A stretch of 64,000 nt of DNA from Rhizobacter sp. (GCA_025350965.1 JANXWV010000119.1:36077-100076), one strand, 5' to 3'. Numbered from the stretch's first letter, positions 25,013-35,335 are shown. Made by a program: numbers and translations. Notes: generated from the letters alone by a model not told the origin.

Positions 25013-25028
25013 CTACTATCGATAGACA
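25013..25028. promoter_or_regulatory. LacI-family operator O2 (repressor side)
   Basis: CTACTATCGATAGACA is the exact 16-bp reverse complement of O1 and lies 51 bp upstream of the lacI-type gene start. It would give autoregulation of the repressor and the ABC importer operon, and could loop with O1. Confidence 0.75.
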
Positions 25029-25079
25029 AATCGACCCGTGCCACCGCATGTCACACCTCGCCGCCGCACACCCCGAACC

Positions 25080-26108
25080 ATGAGTGAAGCCGCGACCATC
25101 TACGAGGTTGCCGACACGGCCAATGTGTCGGTGCGCACCGTCTCGCGCTACCTCAACGACCCGACCTGCGTGTCGAAGAAGACCTCGGCTCTCATCGTGG
25201 AGGCGATGCGCAGCTTGCAGTTCCGCCCGTCCAAGGCCGCACGTGCACTCAAGGGCGTCAAGCCCAACCTGATCGGCGTGGTCTCCGACCGCATCACCAC
25301 CAGCCCCGATTCGTTCGAGCTCATCAAAGGCCTGCAGCTCGCCGCGAAGGACCTGGGCAAGCGCCTGCTGATCGCCGAATGCGCCGGCGTAGAAGACGAG
25401 GTGCCGCCGCTGATCGACGAGTTGATCGAGCACCGCGTCGACGCCCTTATCTTCGCCACCCACTTTCACCGCCCCATCGATCGGGCGTTGCTCGATCTGG
25501 CGGCCGGCACGCGCCTCGTGCTCTTGAATTGCTATGCGCCGCGCGGCGACCACCCCAGCGTGCTGCCGAATGACGAGCAAGGCGCCCACGACGGTCTTGC
25601 GCACCTGTACGCGCTCGGGCACCGCCGCGTCGTCGTGTTCGAACTGTTCCCCGACATGCGCGCCACGCAACTGCGCCACCGCGGTTGTGTGAAGGCGGCG
25701 CGCGACGCGGGGCTGCATGAGCCGGTGTTCGTGCAAGGCTCGCAAGGCGCCCTCGCCGGGGACGAGTTCGCCGCCATCGACGCGCTCGTGGGCCAGGTGC
25801 TGCTCGAGCACCGGCCGACTGCCCTCTTTGCGGGCAACGACAAGATGGCCGCGCGCATCATCCAGTGCTTGCACAAGCGGCAGGTCGCCGTGCCGAGCCA
25901 GGTGTCCGTGCTGGGCTTCGACGACCACGCGATGCTGGTCCACGCCACCGACCCGCCGCTCACCAGCGTTCGCCTTCCATACCTCCAGATGGGTCGCCGG
26001 GCCGCCGAGGTGGCTTGCGACGAGACCGCGTCGGGCACGTTTCGCGAACGCTGCGATGTGCAGGTGCGGGCCTCGGTCGAAGCGCCACCGCGCGGCAGGG
26101 CTCGATGA
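25080..26108 (+). CDS. LacI-family repressor of the fructan regulon
   Basis: The 342-residue protein starts at ATG 25080 (MSEAATIYEVAD); the track ORF begins 14 codons early. The N-terminus is a LacI helix-turn-helix (IYEVADTANVSVRTVSRYLN) and hinge helix (RPSKAARALKG), then a periplasmic-binding-protein-like effector domain (LIGVVSDRI...PTALFAGNDKMAARIIQCL...VSVLGFDDHAML). Four sites with the CTATCGATAG-type core lie at the two divergent promoters, the GH32 start and the ATPase promoter. Sucrose, fructose or a fructo-oligosaccharide is the likely inducer. It is coupled by ATGA overlap to the binding-protein gene. Confidence 0.93.
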   Translation: MSEAATIYEVADTANVSVRTVSRYLNDPTCVSKKTSALIVEAMRSLQFRPSKAARALKGVKPNLIGVVSDRITTSPDSFELIKGLQLAAKDLGKRLLIAECAGVEDEVPPLIDELIEHRVDALIFATHFHRPIDRALLDLAAGTRLVLLNCYAPRGDHPSVLPNDEQGAHDGLAHLYALGHRRVVVFELFPDMRATQLRHRGCVKAARDAGLHEPVFVQGSQGALAGDEFAAIDALVGQVLLEHRPTALFAGNDKMAARIIQCLHKRQVAVPSQVSVLGFDDHAMLVHATDPPLTSVRLPYLQMGRRAAEVACDETASGTFRERCDVQVRASVEAPPRGRAR

Positions 26109-27361
26109 GATCGCTAGGGCTGTCGCTCTGTCTGTCGGCCGGCTTCCTGGGCCTGAACGCCGCCACCGCGGCGCCCATCGACATCAAGGTCTGGCGCCAT
26201 GAAACCGGCGACAGCGACATGCAGGCCAGCGCCGGCGCAGAAGCCCGCTTCAACAGCCGGCAGGCCGCGTACCGCGTCGTCACCGAAACCTTGCCGCAGG
26301 GCTCGTACCAGCAGGCTGTGGTGGCAGCGGCCATGACCAAGAAGCTGCCCTGCGTGCTCGACCTCGACCAGCCCACCGTACCCAACTTCGCGTGGGCCGG
26401 GCACATTCAGGCGCTCGAAGGCGCACTGCGGCCAGCGGGGGCCGATGCGCTGATTCTCGGCGCTCGCTCCACCTACCGGCACCGGCTCTACGCCGTCGGG
26501 CAGTTCGACGTGGCGTTGGCGCTCCTGGCGCGCAAGAGCGTGCTGGCGCAACACGGTGTGCGCCCCGCCACGATCAACCAGCCGTACAGCGCCGAGGAGT
26601 TCCGCAACATCCTGCGCAAGCTCAAGCGCGAAGGCTTCAACTACCCGCTCGACCTGAACGCACAGTGGGGTGGCGAATGGGTGTCCTATGCGTTCTCACC
26701 CTGGCTGCAAAGTGCCGGCGCCGACCTCATTGACCGCAGAACCTTCACCGTGGTCGACGGCCATCTCAACAGCGAAGCCGCGCTCACTGTCGTCGACTAC
26801 TACCGCTCGCTGTTCGACGAACGCCTCGCGGCGCGCAAGCCGGTCGACGACCAGTCGTTTCCGAGTGGCCGAGCCGCCTTCCACTACACCGGCTCGTGGG
26901 CCGCGAAGGACTACCGCAAGGCCATCGGGGCCGACCTCGCCATTCTGCCGCCACCGGCCTTCGGCGCCAGGCCGCGCATCGGCGCCGGCTCATGGCAATG
27001 GGCGGTGGCCAGCAGCTGCCCGCACCCCGAAGGCGCACGGCGCTTCATCGAACATCTCATCAGCACCGACGAGATCGCCGCGTTCTCGCGAGCCACCGGC
27101 CTGATGCCGACCAGCGAGGCAGCTGCCGACGCGACCGACCTGTACCGCAAGGGCGCGTTCGGCCGCGACTTCTTCGAGTTCGCTCGCACTTTCGCGGTGG
27201 TGCGGCCCGAGACGCCGGGGTATCCGATGATCTCCAGCAGCTTCGAGCGGGCTCTGAAAGACGTGCGCGAAGGCGCCGACGCCGCCGAAGCGCTCGACCG
27301 AGCGGTCGAAGCCATCCAGCAAGACCTGAAGCGCAACCGCAACTATGGCTTCCAGCCCTGA
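26105..27361 (+). CDS. ABC sugar-binding protein (MalE/UgpB class)
   Basis: The 418-residue protein starts at ATG 26105, overlapping the stop of the LacI gene; the track ORF is far too long at the N-terminus. It has a signal peptide (LSLCLSAGFLGLNAATAAP). The mature part is a cluster B solute-binding protein: IDIKVWRHETGDSDMQ, LPCVLDLDQPTVPNFAWAG, GRAAFHYTGSWAAKDYRKAIGADLAILPPPAFG. The protein probably binds sucrose or short fructo-oligosaccharides released by the exported GH32 and imported through the TonB receptor. Its 3' end overlaps the permease gene by 17 bp. Confidence 0.92.
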   Translation: MRSLGLSLCLSAGFLGLNAATAAPIDIKVWRHETGDSDMQASAGAEARFNSRQAAYRVVTETLPQGSYQQAVVAAAMTKKLPCVLDLDQPTVPNFAWAGHIQALEGALRPAGADALILGARSTYRHRLYAVGQFDVALALLARKSVLAQHGVRPATINQPYSAEEFRNILRKLKREGFNYPLDLNAQWGGEWVSYAFSPWLQSAGADLIDRRTFTVVDGHLNSEAALTVVDYYRSLFDERLAARKPVDDQSFPSGRAAFHYTGSWAAKDYRKAIGADLAILPPPAFGARPRIGAGSWQWAVASSCPHPEGARRFIEHLISTDEIAAFSRATGLMPTSEAAADATDLYRKGAFGRDFFEFARTFAVVRPETPGYPMISSSFERALKDVREGADAAEALDRAVEAIQQDLKRNRNYGFQP

Positions 27362-28406
27362 CCGTTTCGGCCATGCCCGCTGGGCCGAGGTGGCCACGAT
27401 GGTGGGCCCCGCGCTGCTGCTGTTCTTCGGCTTCGTGCTCGTGCCGTTCGTGATGGCGGTGGGCTTCAGCTTCACCAACGTCAAGCTGCTGCAAACCGAC
27501 CGCATCGAGTGGACTGGCCTCGACAACTACACCCGCATGTTTGCCATCAAGGTGGTCGAGGCGCCGCCTGCGGTCAACGCGGTCGAAGCGCACATCCCAT
27601 CGCGCCAATGGCGCCGGCTGAAGCGCGCCGAGCCCGCCGCGCACGAGGGCTACCAGTTCCTGACCGACGTGGCCTGGGGCGACACGCGCTACCTGATCGT
27701 GGCACGCGACCCACAGTTCCTGCGCTCGGTCGCGAACACCTTCCTGTTCGCGCTGCTGGTGGTGCCGATCCAGACAGCCCTCGCGCTGGCGATGGCGCTG
27801 TGGGTCAACCAGCACTTCCGTGGCCGGGTGGCGCTGCGCACGGTGTTCTTCTCGCCGGTAGTTACTTCGATGGTGGTGGTCTCGGCCGTCTGGGGGCTGA
27901 TCTTGCACACCGAGGCGGGCTTGGCCAATCAGGTGCTGCGCCAGGTGTTCGGCGAGAACGCGCCGCAGCCCGACTGGCTCGGCAACCCACGCGTCGCGAT
28001 GCTGTCGATCGCTATTATGTCGGCCTGGCAGGGCGCGGGCTTCCAGATGCTGATCTTTCTGTCGGGCCTGCAGGGCATCTCGATCGACCAATACGAAGCA
28101 GCCAGCGTGATGGGTGCTAACCGCTGCCAGAAGTTCATCTACATCACCCTGCCGGGCCTTCGACGCACACTGGTGTTCGTGGTGCTCTCGACCACGATCA
28201 TGGCGTTCGGCCTGTTCACGCAGGTCGACGTGCTCACCGGTGGTGGCCCGCAAGACGCTACCAGCACCATCATCTTCCACTCAGTGCGGGTGGGCTTTCG
28301 CGAACTGGACATTGCCTACGGCTCGGCGATGACGCTGTTCTTCTTCCTGTTCGTGTTGCTGATGTCCTTGGGGCAGAAGAAGATCATGGAAAGGCTGGGC
28401 GCATGA
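27345..28406 (+). CDS. ABC sugar permease, MalF type, with enlarged periplasmic loop
   Basis: The 353-residue permease has a first helix MVGPALLLFFGFVLVPFVMAVGFSF and then a loop of about 90 residues (NYTRMFAIKVVEAPPAVNAVEAHIPSR...) before the second helix. This is longer than in ordinary 290-residue CUT1 permeases. The ATPase-contact EAA motif is EAASVMGANRCQKFIYITLPG. The enlarged first loop recalls, on a smaller scale, the P2 loop of MalF that grips the binding protein. It overlaps both neighbours (17 bp and 4 bp), so the importer genes are translated in sequence. Confidence 0.93.
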   Translation: MASSPDRFGHARWAEVATMVGPALLLFFGFVLVPFVMAVGFSFTNVKLLQTDRIEWTGLDNYTRMFAIKVVEAPPAVNAVEAHIPSRQWRRLKRAEPAAHEGYQFLTDVAWGDTRYLIVARDPQFLRSVANTFLFALLVVPIQTALALAMALWVNQHFRGRVALRTVFFSPVVTSMVVVSAVWGLILHTEAGLANQVLRQVFGENAPQPDWLGNPRVAMLSIAIMSAWQGAGFQMLIFLSGLQGISIDQYEAASVMGANRCQKFIYITLPGLRRTLVFVVLSTTIMAFGLFTQVDVLTGGGPQDATSTIIFHSVRVGFRELDIAYGSAMTLFFFLFVLLMSLGQKKIMERLGA

Positions 28407-29287
28407 ACAGCAGTACCGGCTCCAGGCAGGTGGCGGCCACCGTGCTGCACACCGCGCTGATGCTGGTCGCCGGCATCGTGTTCGCGTACCCGTTGCTGTT
28501 CATGCTCGCGGCGGGCTTCAAGCCCGGCGATGCGATCTTCACCGAGCTGGGCAGCCCGACGGCACTGATCCCCGACGCGCGCTGGTCGTTGGCCAATTAC
28601 CGTGCGGTGTTCGAGAAAGGTTCCATCGGCCCGTACCTCATCAACTCGGGCGTGATTGCGGTGGTCACCGTGGTGGTCGGCATCTTCATCAACAGCGCAG
28701 CCGCATTCGCGCTGGCCAAACTGAAATGGCGGGGGCAGGGCGTGGTGATGACCTTGATCATCGCGCTGCTGATCGTGCCGTTCGAGGTGCTTGCCATCCC
28801 GCTGCTGCTGATCGTCTCGAAGCTGCCCTGGGTCGACTTCGCCAATGGTGGGTTGGCCACCGGCTGGCTCGACACCCTGCATGTCCAGATGGTGCCGTTC
28901 CTGGCGAATGCGTTCTGCGTCTTCCTGTTCTACCAGTTCTTTAAGGACGTGCCCGACGAGCTGGTCGAGGCCGGCCGGATGGACGGCGCCGGGGCGCTGA
29001 CGATCTACCTGCGCATCGTCATGCCGGTGTGCAAGCCGGTGATCGTGACGGCCGCGATCGTGCTCTTCCTCGGCATGTGGAATCAGTACCTGTGGCCGGT
29101 GATGACGGTGCACACCGCGCACGCCCGGCCTGTGATGGTGGGCCTGCAACAGTACTTCGGCCGCACCAACCAATGGGGCGAGATCATGGCCTACGCAACG
29201 GTCATCACTTTGCCTGTGCTGGTGTTCTTCCTCGTGTTCCAGAAACAGTTCATCCGCTCGGTTGTCGGCGCGGGCATCAAGGGCTGA
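28403..29287 (+). CDS. ABC sugar permease, MalG type
   Basis: The 294-residue inner-membrane protein has an N-terminal helix ([22 protein letters not shown]), further helices, and the EAA loop [25 protein letters not shown]. It is the second permease of the CUT1-type importer. After it come 73 bp without a gene, holding a LacI-type operator, before the ATPase gene. The ATPase and cytosolic GH32 therefore may form a separately controlled unit. Confidence 0.94.
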   Translation: MNSSTGSRQVAATVLHTALMLVAGIVFAYPLLFMLAAGFKPGDAIFTELGSPTALIPDARWSLANYRAVFEKGSIGPYLINSGVIAVVTVVVGIFINSAAAFALAKLKWRGQGVVMTLIIALLIVPFEVLAIPLLLIVSKLPWVDFANGGLATGWLDTLHVQMVPFLANAFCVFLFYQFFKDVPDELVEAGRMDGAGALTIYLRIVMPVCKPVIVTAAIVLFLGMWNQYLWPVMTVHTAHARPVMVGLQQYFGRTNQWGEIMAYATVITLPVLVFFLVFQKQFIRSVVGAGIKG

Positions 29288-29319
29288 ACGCCCGCCAGCG
29301 CCCTGCTACCTGACGTGCT

Positions 29320-29335
29320 TGTCTATCGGTAGCTA
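29320..29335. promoter_or_regulatory. LacI-family operator O3 (ATPase/GH32 unit)
   Basis: TGTCTATCGGTAGCTA shares TGTCTATCG and TAG with O1; the core CTATCGGTAG is a one-step variant of CTATCGATAG. It lies 25 bp before the ATPase start in the only gap of the importer operon, implying a second repressible promoter. Confidence 0.6.
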
Positions 29336-29360
29336 TTTTCGATCTTTCGCGAATCGACAC

Positions 29361-30403
<1,043 letters not shown>

Positions 30404-30407
<4 letters not shown>

Positions 30408-31963
30408 TCCCTGTCCCTCTTTCCCCGCAACCCGTGGTCTCGGAAGCCGAGACTTGGCGACCGCGCTTCCACTACACGCCGTCGCAACACTGGATGAACG
30501 ACCCGAACGGGCTGTGCTTCTTCGACGGCGAATACCATCTCTACTATCAGTACAACCCGCTCGGCATCGACTGGGGCCACATTAGCTGGGGCCATGCGGT
30601 CAGCACGGACTTAGCCACATGGCAGGAGCTGCCGGTGGCCATCGCAGACACCGACCGGTCGATGGCATTCTCGGGCTCGGTGGTCGTGGACCATGACAAC
30701 GCCGGCGGCTTCGCACTCGTGGGCGCGGCAGCGCCGGCACTGGTCGCCTTCTTCACGGGGTTCGACCCGGTCACGAAGATCCAGTCGCAACACCTCGCGT
30801 ACAGCCTGGATCGCGGGCGCAGCTACACCCGCTATGCCGGCAACCCGGTGATCGATATCGGCTCGACCGAGTTCCGCGACCCGAAGGTGTTCTGGTACGC
30901 GCCCAAACAGCGCTGGGTCATGCTGGTGGTGGCCGCGCTGCATCAGCAGGTGTGGTTCTACACGTCCACCGACCTCAGACAATGGGACAAGGTCTCAACC
31001 TTCGGGCCGGCGGGCTCGGCCGCCGGCAATATCTGGGAGGTGCCAGAACTGTTCGAGCTGCCGGTCGACGGCGACGCCGCGCATCGGCGCTGGGTGCTGG
31101 TCGTCTCGGTCAACCACGGCTCGCTGTGGGGCGGCAGCGGCGTGCAGTACTTCGTGGGCGACTTCGACGGCGAGTGTTTCGCGGCCGACCCCTCCGAGCC
31201 CGCCAATCCCGCGCCCGGCAGCAACGCGTTGCCCGCCATCGCCCACATCACGCTGTGGGCCGACCATGGGCGCGACTTCTACGCACCCATTACCTTCGCC
31301 AACCTGCCCGACGAGCGCGTGCTCTGGCTCGGCTGGGTCAGCAACTGGGACTACGCCCGCGCGCTGCCCACCCCCGCCTGGCGCGGCCAGCAATCGGGGG
31401 TGCGCCAACTCGACCTCGCTGCCACACCGAGAGGCACGCGGCTGCGCCAGCGCATGGCCGACGAGATGTTGGCGCTGGTCGAGCCCGAGGCCTGCGTCGC
31501 GCTGCGCGCCATGCCCGCCACTCGGGCAGCTGCCGGACTGGCCACTGCCAACGTCAACGAGCGGCAGTGCGTTGCCCGCCTGTCGGTGTTGGCGTCGAGC
31601 ATTGCAACGCCCATCGGTTTTGAACTGTTCAAAGGCAAGGCCGAAGCGGTGAAGGTGGGCTTCGACCCGCAGCAAAACACCTTCTTCGTCGACCGCCGTA
31701 CGGCGCTGCCGAAGTTCGCCGGCCAGTCGGAGCGCCACGATGCCCAACGGCTGCTCGATGCACGAGAGATCACGCTCGAAGCCTGGGTCGACGGCAGCGT
31801 GCTCGAGGTCTTCTGCGACGACGGTACCGTGGTGCTCACCGACCTGGTCTACGCCGAGATAGACGCCACCGGTGTGGGCCTGTTTCACGGCGCTGAGAAC
31901 CCGCAGGTCGAGCGGCTGGACGTGCACACCGTGCGCTCAACGCTGAAAGCGCCTACTGGATAG
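30404..31963 (+). CDS. Cytosolic GH32 beta-fructosidase (sucrase/levanase type)
   Basis: The 519-residue enzyme has no signal peptide and a fully canonical active site: WMNDPNG at 30-36 (nucleophile Asp33), FRDP at 157-160 and WEVP with acid/base Glu212, plus the C-terminal beta-sandwich of GH32 ([20 protein letters not shown]). It would cleave imported sucrose or fructo-oligosaccharides to fructose plus the remainder. It is therefore the inner counterpart of the exported, Glu-variant GH32. No fructokinase is visible in the window, so fructose phosphorylation must be encoded elsewhere. Confidence 0.95.
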
Positions 31964-32202
31964 CGCTACGGAAGTACGGTCTCCGCCGGCCCCGTATTTC
32001 TGCGCGCCGCATGCCAGCACCTCGGCCCCGGTCATATGGTAATTCTCAGACCAGAACCAAGCGAGCAGCGCATCGCGTTTGCGTGCCAGCAAGTTCTAAC
32101 TCAAGCTGCTCCGTAGCGGACCGTCGCTAGCACCCGCCTCTGGCCGAACTGCGACTCCCAAAAAACTTTCGGATCGCGGCCGTTTCGCACCTGTCGCATT
32201 CG

Positions 32203-32637
32203 TCAGCGCGTCTCACGCAGCGCAAGCAGCTTGATCTTGGCGCGCTGCGCATTCCGCCCCAGCGCATCGTCCAGCGTCGCGATGCGCTTCGCACCTGCGG
32301 CCTCGGCGCATGGAAGGTGCAACGCATCGCCGGCGCGCAAGGCGCTGGCGGCATCCATCACCAACTCGGCGGCGCGGTGGAAGTTGGCCGGAGTCACCGG
32401 AAGTAGTCGAAGGTCAGCCACCACCCTGCGCTCGAAGCGCGCCCAGGCGCTTTGCGCCTGCTGCGCGTTGACCACACCCGTGCGCTGCTTGATGCCCAGT
32501 GCGCTGGCGAACTCGGGAACGCACCAAGCTGCTGCGACCAGCTCGCTCTTCTCGCGCGCATACCAGCCGGCGGCGGCCAAGCTGTGCGGCTCGTGCAGCA
32601 ACAGCGGCACGAGCACGCTGGTGTCGACATAGACCAT
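32203..32637 (-). CDS. PIN-domain ribonuclease toxin (VapC-like)
   Basis: The 144-residue protein is a PIN nuclease: MVYVDTSVLVPLL carries the first catalytic Asp, WCVPEFASAL the Glu, and RAGDALHLPCA with ATLDDALG the later Asp residues. Active members cut specific RNAs. The upstream neighbour (3 bp away, same strand) looks like an AbrB/VapB-type antitoxin, giving the normal antitoxin-toxin order. Unlike the remnant at 16710, all expected acidic residues are present, so it is probably functional. Confidence 0.85.
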   Translation of the reverse strand: MVYVDTSVLVPLLLHEPHSLAAAGWYAREKSELVAAAWCVPEFASALGIKQRTGVVNAQQAQSAWARFERRVVADLRLLPVTPANFHRAAELVMDAASALRAGDALHLPCAEAAGAKRIATLDDALGRNAQRAKIKLLALRETR

Positions 32638-32640
32638 GTG

Positions 32641-32874
32641 TCAGTACCGCGCCCTACTGCGCAGTTCCTGAATCACGGGCTCACTCATGGGCATGGCACT
32701 GCGGCTCTCCGTCAGCTCAATGGCAAAGGCCTTACGGTCCCACTGCGGGGGCCGAATGGACCAAGCGCCATGGACTGTGAGCTGCGCCTCGACCGTTGCG
32801 CCCACGCGCAGGCCAGGCCGCCGCACCACTTCGGCCGCGATTCTCAAGGCAAGGCGCGGGCCCGCCGGAGACAT
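32641..32874 (-). CDS. Probable VapB/AbrB-type antitoxin
   Basis: The 77-residue frame from ATG 32874 (GGAAG upstream) reads LALRIAAEVVRRPGLRVGATVEAQLTVHGAWSIRPP, which fits a swapped-hairpin AbrB/MazE DNA-binding domain. A C-terminal toxin-binding tail (RKAFAIELTESRSAMPMSEPVIQELRSRARY) follows. The first residues (MSPAGPR) differ from the usual KWGNSLALR start, so the N-terminus may be altered or the start may lie upstream in the track ORF (32955). It lies 3 bp before the PIN toxin gene. Confidence 0.7.
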   Translation of the reverse strand: MSPAGPRLALRIAAEVVRRPGLRVGATVEAQLTVHGAWSIRPPQWDRKAFAIELTESRSAMPMSEPVIQELRSRARY

Positions 32875-32964
32875 GTTCTTCCATCCCTGAAAGGCACGGC
32901 AGTCGGCCTCGAACGCGGCTAGTCTCACGCCACCGCTCCGCCCGGGGCTTCGCATGGAGAACGC

Positions 32965-33843
32965 ATGAGCGATTCAAACGCCTACATCCCCCCCAAGGTC
33001 TGGACCTGGCAACAAGGCAGTGGCGGCCAGTTCGCCAACATCAACCGCCCGGTGTCCGGCGCCACCTTCGAGCAAGACCTGCCTGTCGGCCGCCACCCCT
33101 TGCAGCTGTACTCGCTGGCCACGCCCAACGGCGTCAAGGTGACGGTGATGCTGGAAGAGCTGCTGGCGCTCGGCCACAGCGGCGCCGAATACGACGCCTG
33201 GCTCATCCGCATCAGTGAAGGCCAGCAGTTCGGCAGCGGCTTTGTGGCCGCCAACCCCAACTCGAAAATTCCCGCACTGGTGGACCGCAGCGGCGCCCAG
33301 CCCGTGCGCGTGTTCGAGAGCGGCGCGATCCTGCTGCACCTCGCCGAAAAGTTCGGTGCCTTCCTGCCCAGCGGCGCAGCGCGGGCCGAGGCCTTGAGCT
33401 GGCTGTTCTGGCAAATGGGCAGCGCGCCGTACCTGGGCGGTGGCTTCGGGCACTTCTACGCGTACGCGCCCAGCAAGATGGAATACCCCATCGACCGCTT
33501 TGCGATGGAAGTCAAACGCCAACTCGATGTGCTCGACCAGCGCCTCGCCCTCAACCCCTACCTCGCAGGGGACGACTACAGCATCGCCGACATCGCCGTG
33601 TGGCCCTGGTACGGCGCGTTGGCCAAAGGCCAGCTGTACAACGCCGGCGAGTTTCTGGACGTGGCCGCGTACACCCACGTGGTGCGCTGGGCGGACCAGA
33701 TCGCGCAACGCCCGGCGGCCAAGCGTGGGCGCATGGTCAACCGGGCCTGGGGGCCGCTCGATACGCAGCTCCACGAGCGCCACGAAGCCAGCGACTTCGA
33801 CACCCAGACCGAAGACAAAAAGCAAGCGACGAAAGCGAGTTGA
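32965..33843 (+). CDS. yghU: Glutathione-dependent disulfide-bond oxidoreductase (YghU-like)
   Basis: The 292-residue protein matches E. coli YghU/YfcG-type nu-class glutathione transferases: SNAYIPPKVWTWQQGSGGQFANINRPVSGATFE at the start, the thioredoxin-fold glutathione site LYSLATPNGVKVTVMLEEL, IPALVD and ESGAILLHLAEKFG, and the helical domain ending KRGRMVNRAWG. These enzymes reduce disulfides using two bound glutathiones. It is followed after 2 bp by another GST gene on the same strand. I see no dedicated regulator. Confidence 0.92.
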   Translation: MSDSNAYIPPKVWTWQQGSGGQFANINRPVSGATFEQDLPVGRHPLQLYSLATPNGVKVTVMLEELLALGHSGAEYDAWLIRISEGQQFGSGFVAANPNSKIPALVDRSGAQPVRVFESGAILLHLAEKFGAFLPSGAARAEALSWLFWQMGSAPYLGGGFGHFYAYAPSKMEYPIDRFAMEVKRQLDVLDQRLALNPYLAGDDYSIADIAVWPWYGALAKGQLYNAGEFLDVAAYTHVVRWADQIAQRPAAKRGRMVNRAWGPLDTQLHERHEASDFDTQTEDKKQATKAS

Positions 33844-33845
33844 AG

Positions 33846-34478
33846 ATGTTCACCCTCTACGACTGTTCCACCGCGCCCAGCCCGCGCCGTGCGCGCATCT
33901 TCCTGGCCGAAAAAGGGGTCGCCCACGCCACCGTTCAGGTCGACCTGCGCAGCGGCGAACAGCTCGGCGCGGCCTACCGGCTGATCAACCCGCAGTGCAC
34001 GGTGCCCGCCTTGCGCTGCGACGACGGTTTGCTGCTGACCGACAACGCCGCCATTGCCGCCTACCTGGAAGCGCGCTTTCCCGAACCGGCCCTGATGGGG
34101 GTCACGCCCGTAGAGAAGGCCGACATCGCCAGCTGGAATTGGCGCGTCGAGTTCGAGGGCCTTCTGGCGATTGCCGAGGCCCTGCGCAACAGCTCGCCGG
34201 CCATGGTGGACCGGGCGCTGCCCGGGCCGCACAACTACCCGCAAATCAACGAGCTGGCGCAGCGCGGTGTGGCCCGCGTGCAGCAGCTTCTGGTGACCTT
34301 GAACCGCCACCTCGAAGGCCGCGAGTTCGTGGCGGCCGGGCGCTTCAGCGTGGCCGACATCACTGCAGCGGTGGCCGTGGACTTTGCGCGGGTGGTCAAG
34401 GTCAAGCCCGGTGAGGCACACCCGCACCTGCTGCGTTGGCGGGAGCGAATGGCGGCAAGGCCGCCGATGACGCTGTAA
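33846..34478 (+). CDS. Glutathione S-transferase family protein
   Basis: The 210-residue protein is read from ATG 33846; the track ORF begins within yghU in another frame. The thioredoxin-like half has LYDCSTAPSPRRARIFLAEKG, CTVPALRCDDGLLLTDNAAIAAYLEARFP; the helical half ends FSVADITAAVAVDFARVV...HPHLLRWRERMAARPP. The S-P-R-R motif in place of a catalytic Ser/Cys-Pro dipeptide resembles the beta/GstA-like bacterial GSTs. The substrate is unknown. It is co-transcribed with the YghU gene (2-bp gap), suggesting a shared thiol-stress or detoxification role. Confidence 0.9.
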   Translation: MFTLYDCSTAPSPRRARIFLAEKGVAHATVQVDLRSGEQLGAAYRLINPQCTVPALRCDDGLLLTDNAAIAAYLEARFPEPALMGVTPVEKADIASWNWRVEFEGLLAIAEALRNSSPAMVDRALPGPHNYPQINELAQRGVARVQQLLVTLNRHLEGREFVAAGRFSVADITAAVAVDFARVVKVKPGEAHPHLLRWRERMAARPPMTL

Positions 34479-34567
34479 CGGCCGCGCACCCGCCACGCGC
34501 CTGACTAGCCAACTGGCGCCCGGGCGGTCATGATCGACCGCACCCGCCAGAACCACGGACTTGCACT

Positions 34568-35335
34568 ATGGCCGCCGGCATCTTCATCAGTTATCGCCGC
34601 GACGAGTCGCGCCATGCCGCCGGGCGGCTGGCCGACGACTTGAGCCAGGCCTTCGGCGCAGAGCACATCTTTCGCGACATCGAAGGCATCGAGCTGGGTG
34701 TGGAGTTCGCCAAGTCCCTGGAGCAGGCGCTGGCGGCGTGTTCGGTGATGCTGGTGCTCATCGGCCCGCAGTGGCTGGGCATGCCCGACCGCAAGCGCGG
34801 CGGGCGGCGCCTGGACCAGGCCGACGACTGGATACGGCAAGAGATTGCCACTGCGTTGCGGCGCGATGTGCGGGTGGTGCCTGTGCTGCTGGAAGGCACC
34901 GCGTTGCCCGACGCCACCGAGCTGCCCGCCGACATCCGTTCGCTCGTGGCGCGGCAGGCCATGGAGCTGTCGGACGTGCGCTGGCGTGGCGACCTGCAGC
35001 GGCTGGTCGAGGCCTTGGCCAAACTGCCGGGCTTCAAAGACCAGCGCAAGATGGAGACCACGGGCATCAGCCGCAAGAAGCTCTGGTGGTGGGGCGCCGG
35101 CCTGGCCGTGCTGGCGGCCGGCGCGGTGCAGTCGGTGCTGGAAACATCGCAGCCCGCCGCGCCGCCGGTGCAGCAAGGCTTGCCTTCAGGCTACGGCATG
35201 CAAACCTGCGCTTGCCTGAACGGCCCCGCGCAGTTGGCGCCCGAAGCCCGCTGCGCCAGCGGTCAGGTGCGGATGAACGTGTGCACCATCGGGTGCCCGA
35301 ACGGCCAGCCGCAGGTGGCCTATGTGTGCCGGTGA
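34568..35335 (+). CDS. TIR-domain membrane protein with Cys-rich C-terminus
   Basis: The 255-residue protein has an N-terminal TIR domain (about 1-150): IFISYRRDESRHAAGRLADDL, FRDIEGIELGVEF, SVMLVLIGPQW and VRVVPVLLEGTALP. One membrane helix follows (about 172-191, KLWWWGAGLAVLAAGAVQSVL). The C-terminal tail of about 60 residues has six cysteines (214, 216, 229, 239, 243, 254), presumably disulfide-bonded in the periplasm. Bacterial TIR domains can be NAD-cleaving enzymes in phage defence or scaffolds. A membrane-tethered TIR with an exposed Cys-rich sensor-like domain would suit transmembrane signalling. No defence partner gene is adjacent, so function is open. Confidence 0.85.
   Translation: MAAGIFISYRRDESRHAAGRLADDLSQAFGAEHIFRDIEGIELGVEFAKSLEQALAACSVMLVLIGPQWLGMPDRKRGGRRLDQADDWIRQEIATALRRDVRVVPVLLEGTALPDATELPADIRSLVARQAMELSDVRWRGDLQRLVEALAKLPGFKDQRKMETTGISRKKLWWWGAGLAVLAAGAVQSVLETSQPAAPPVQQGLPSGYGMQTCACLNGPAQLAPEARCASGQVRMNVCTIGCPNGQPQVAYVCR

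Noticed and set aside
31964-32202. Possible gene or transposon scar after the cytosolic GH32 gene
   Set aside because: No inverted terminal repeats, target duplication or coding frame could be found in these 239 bp.
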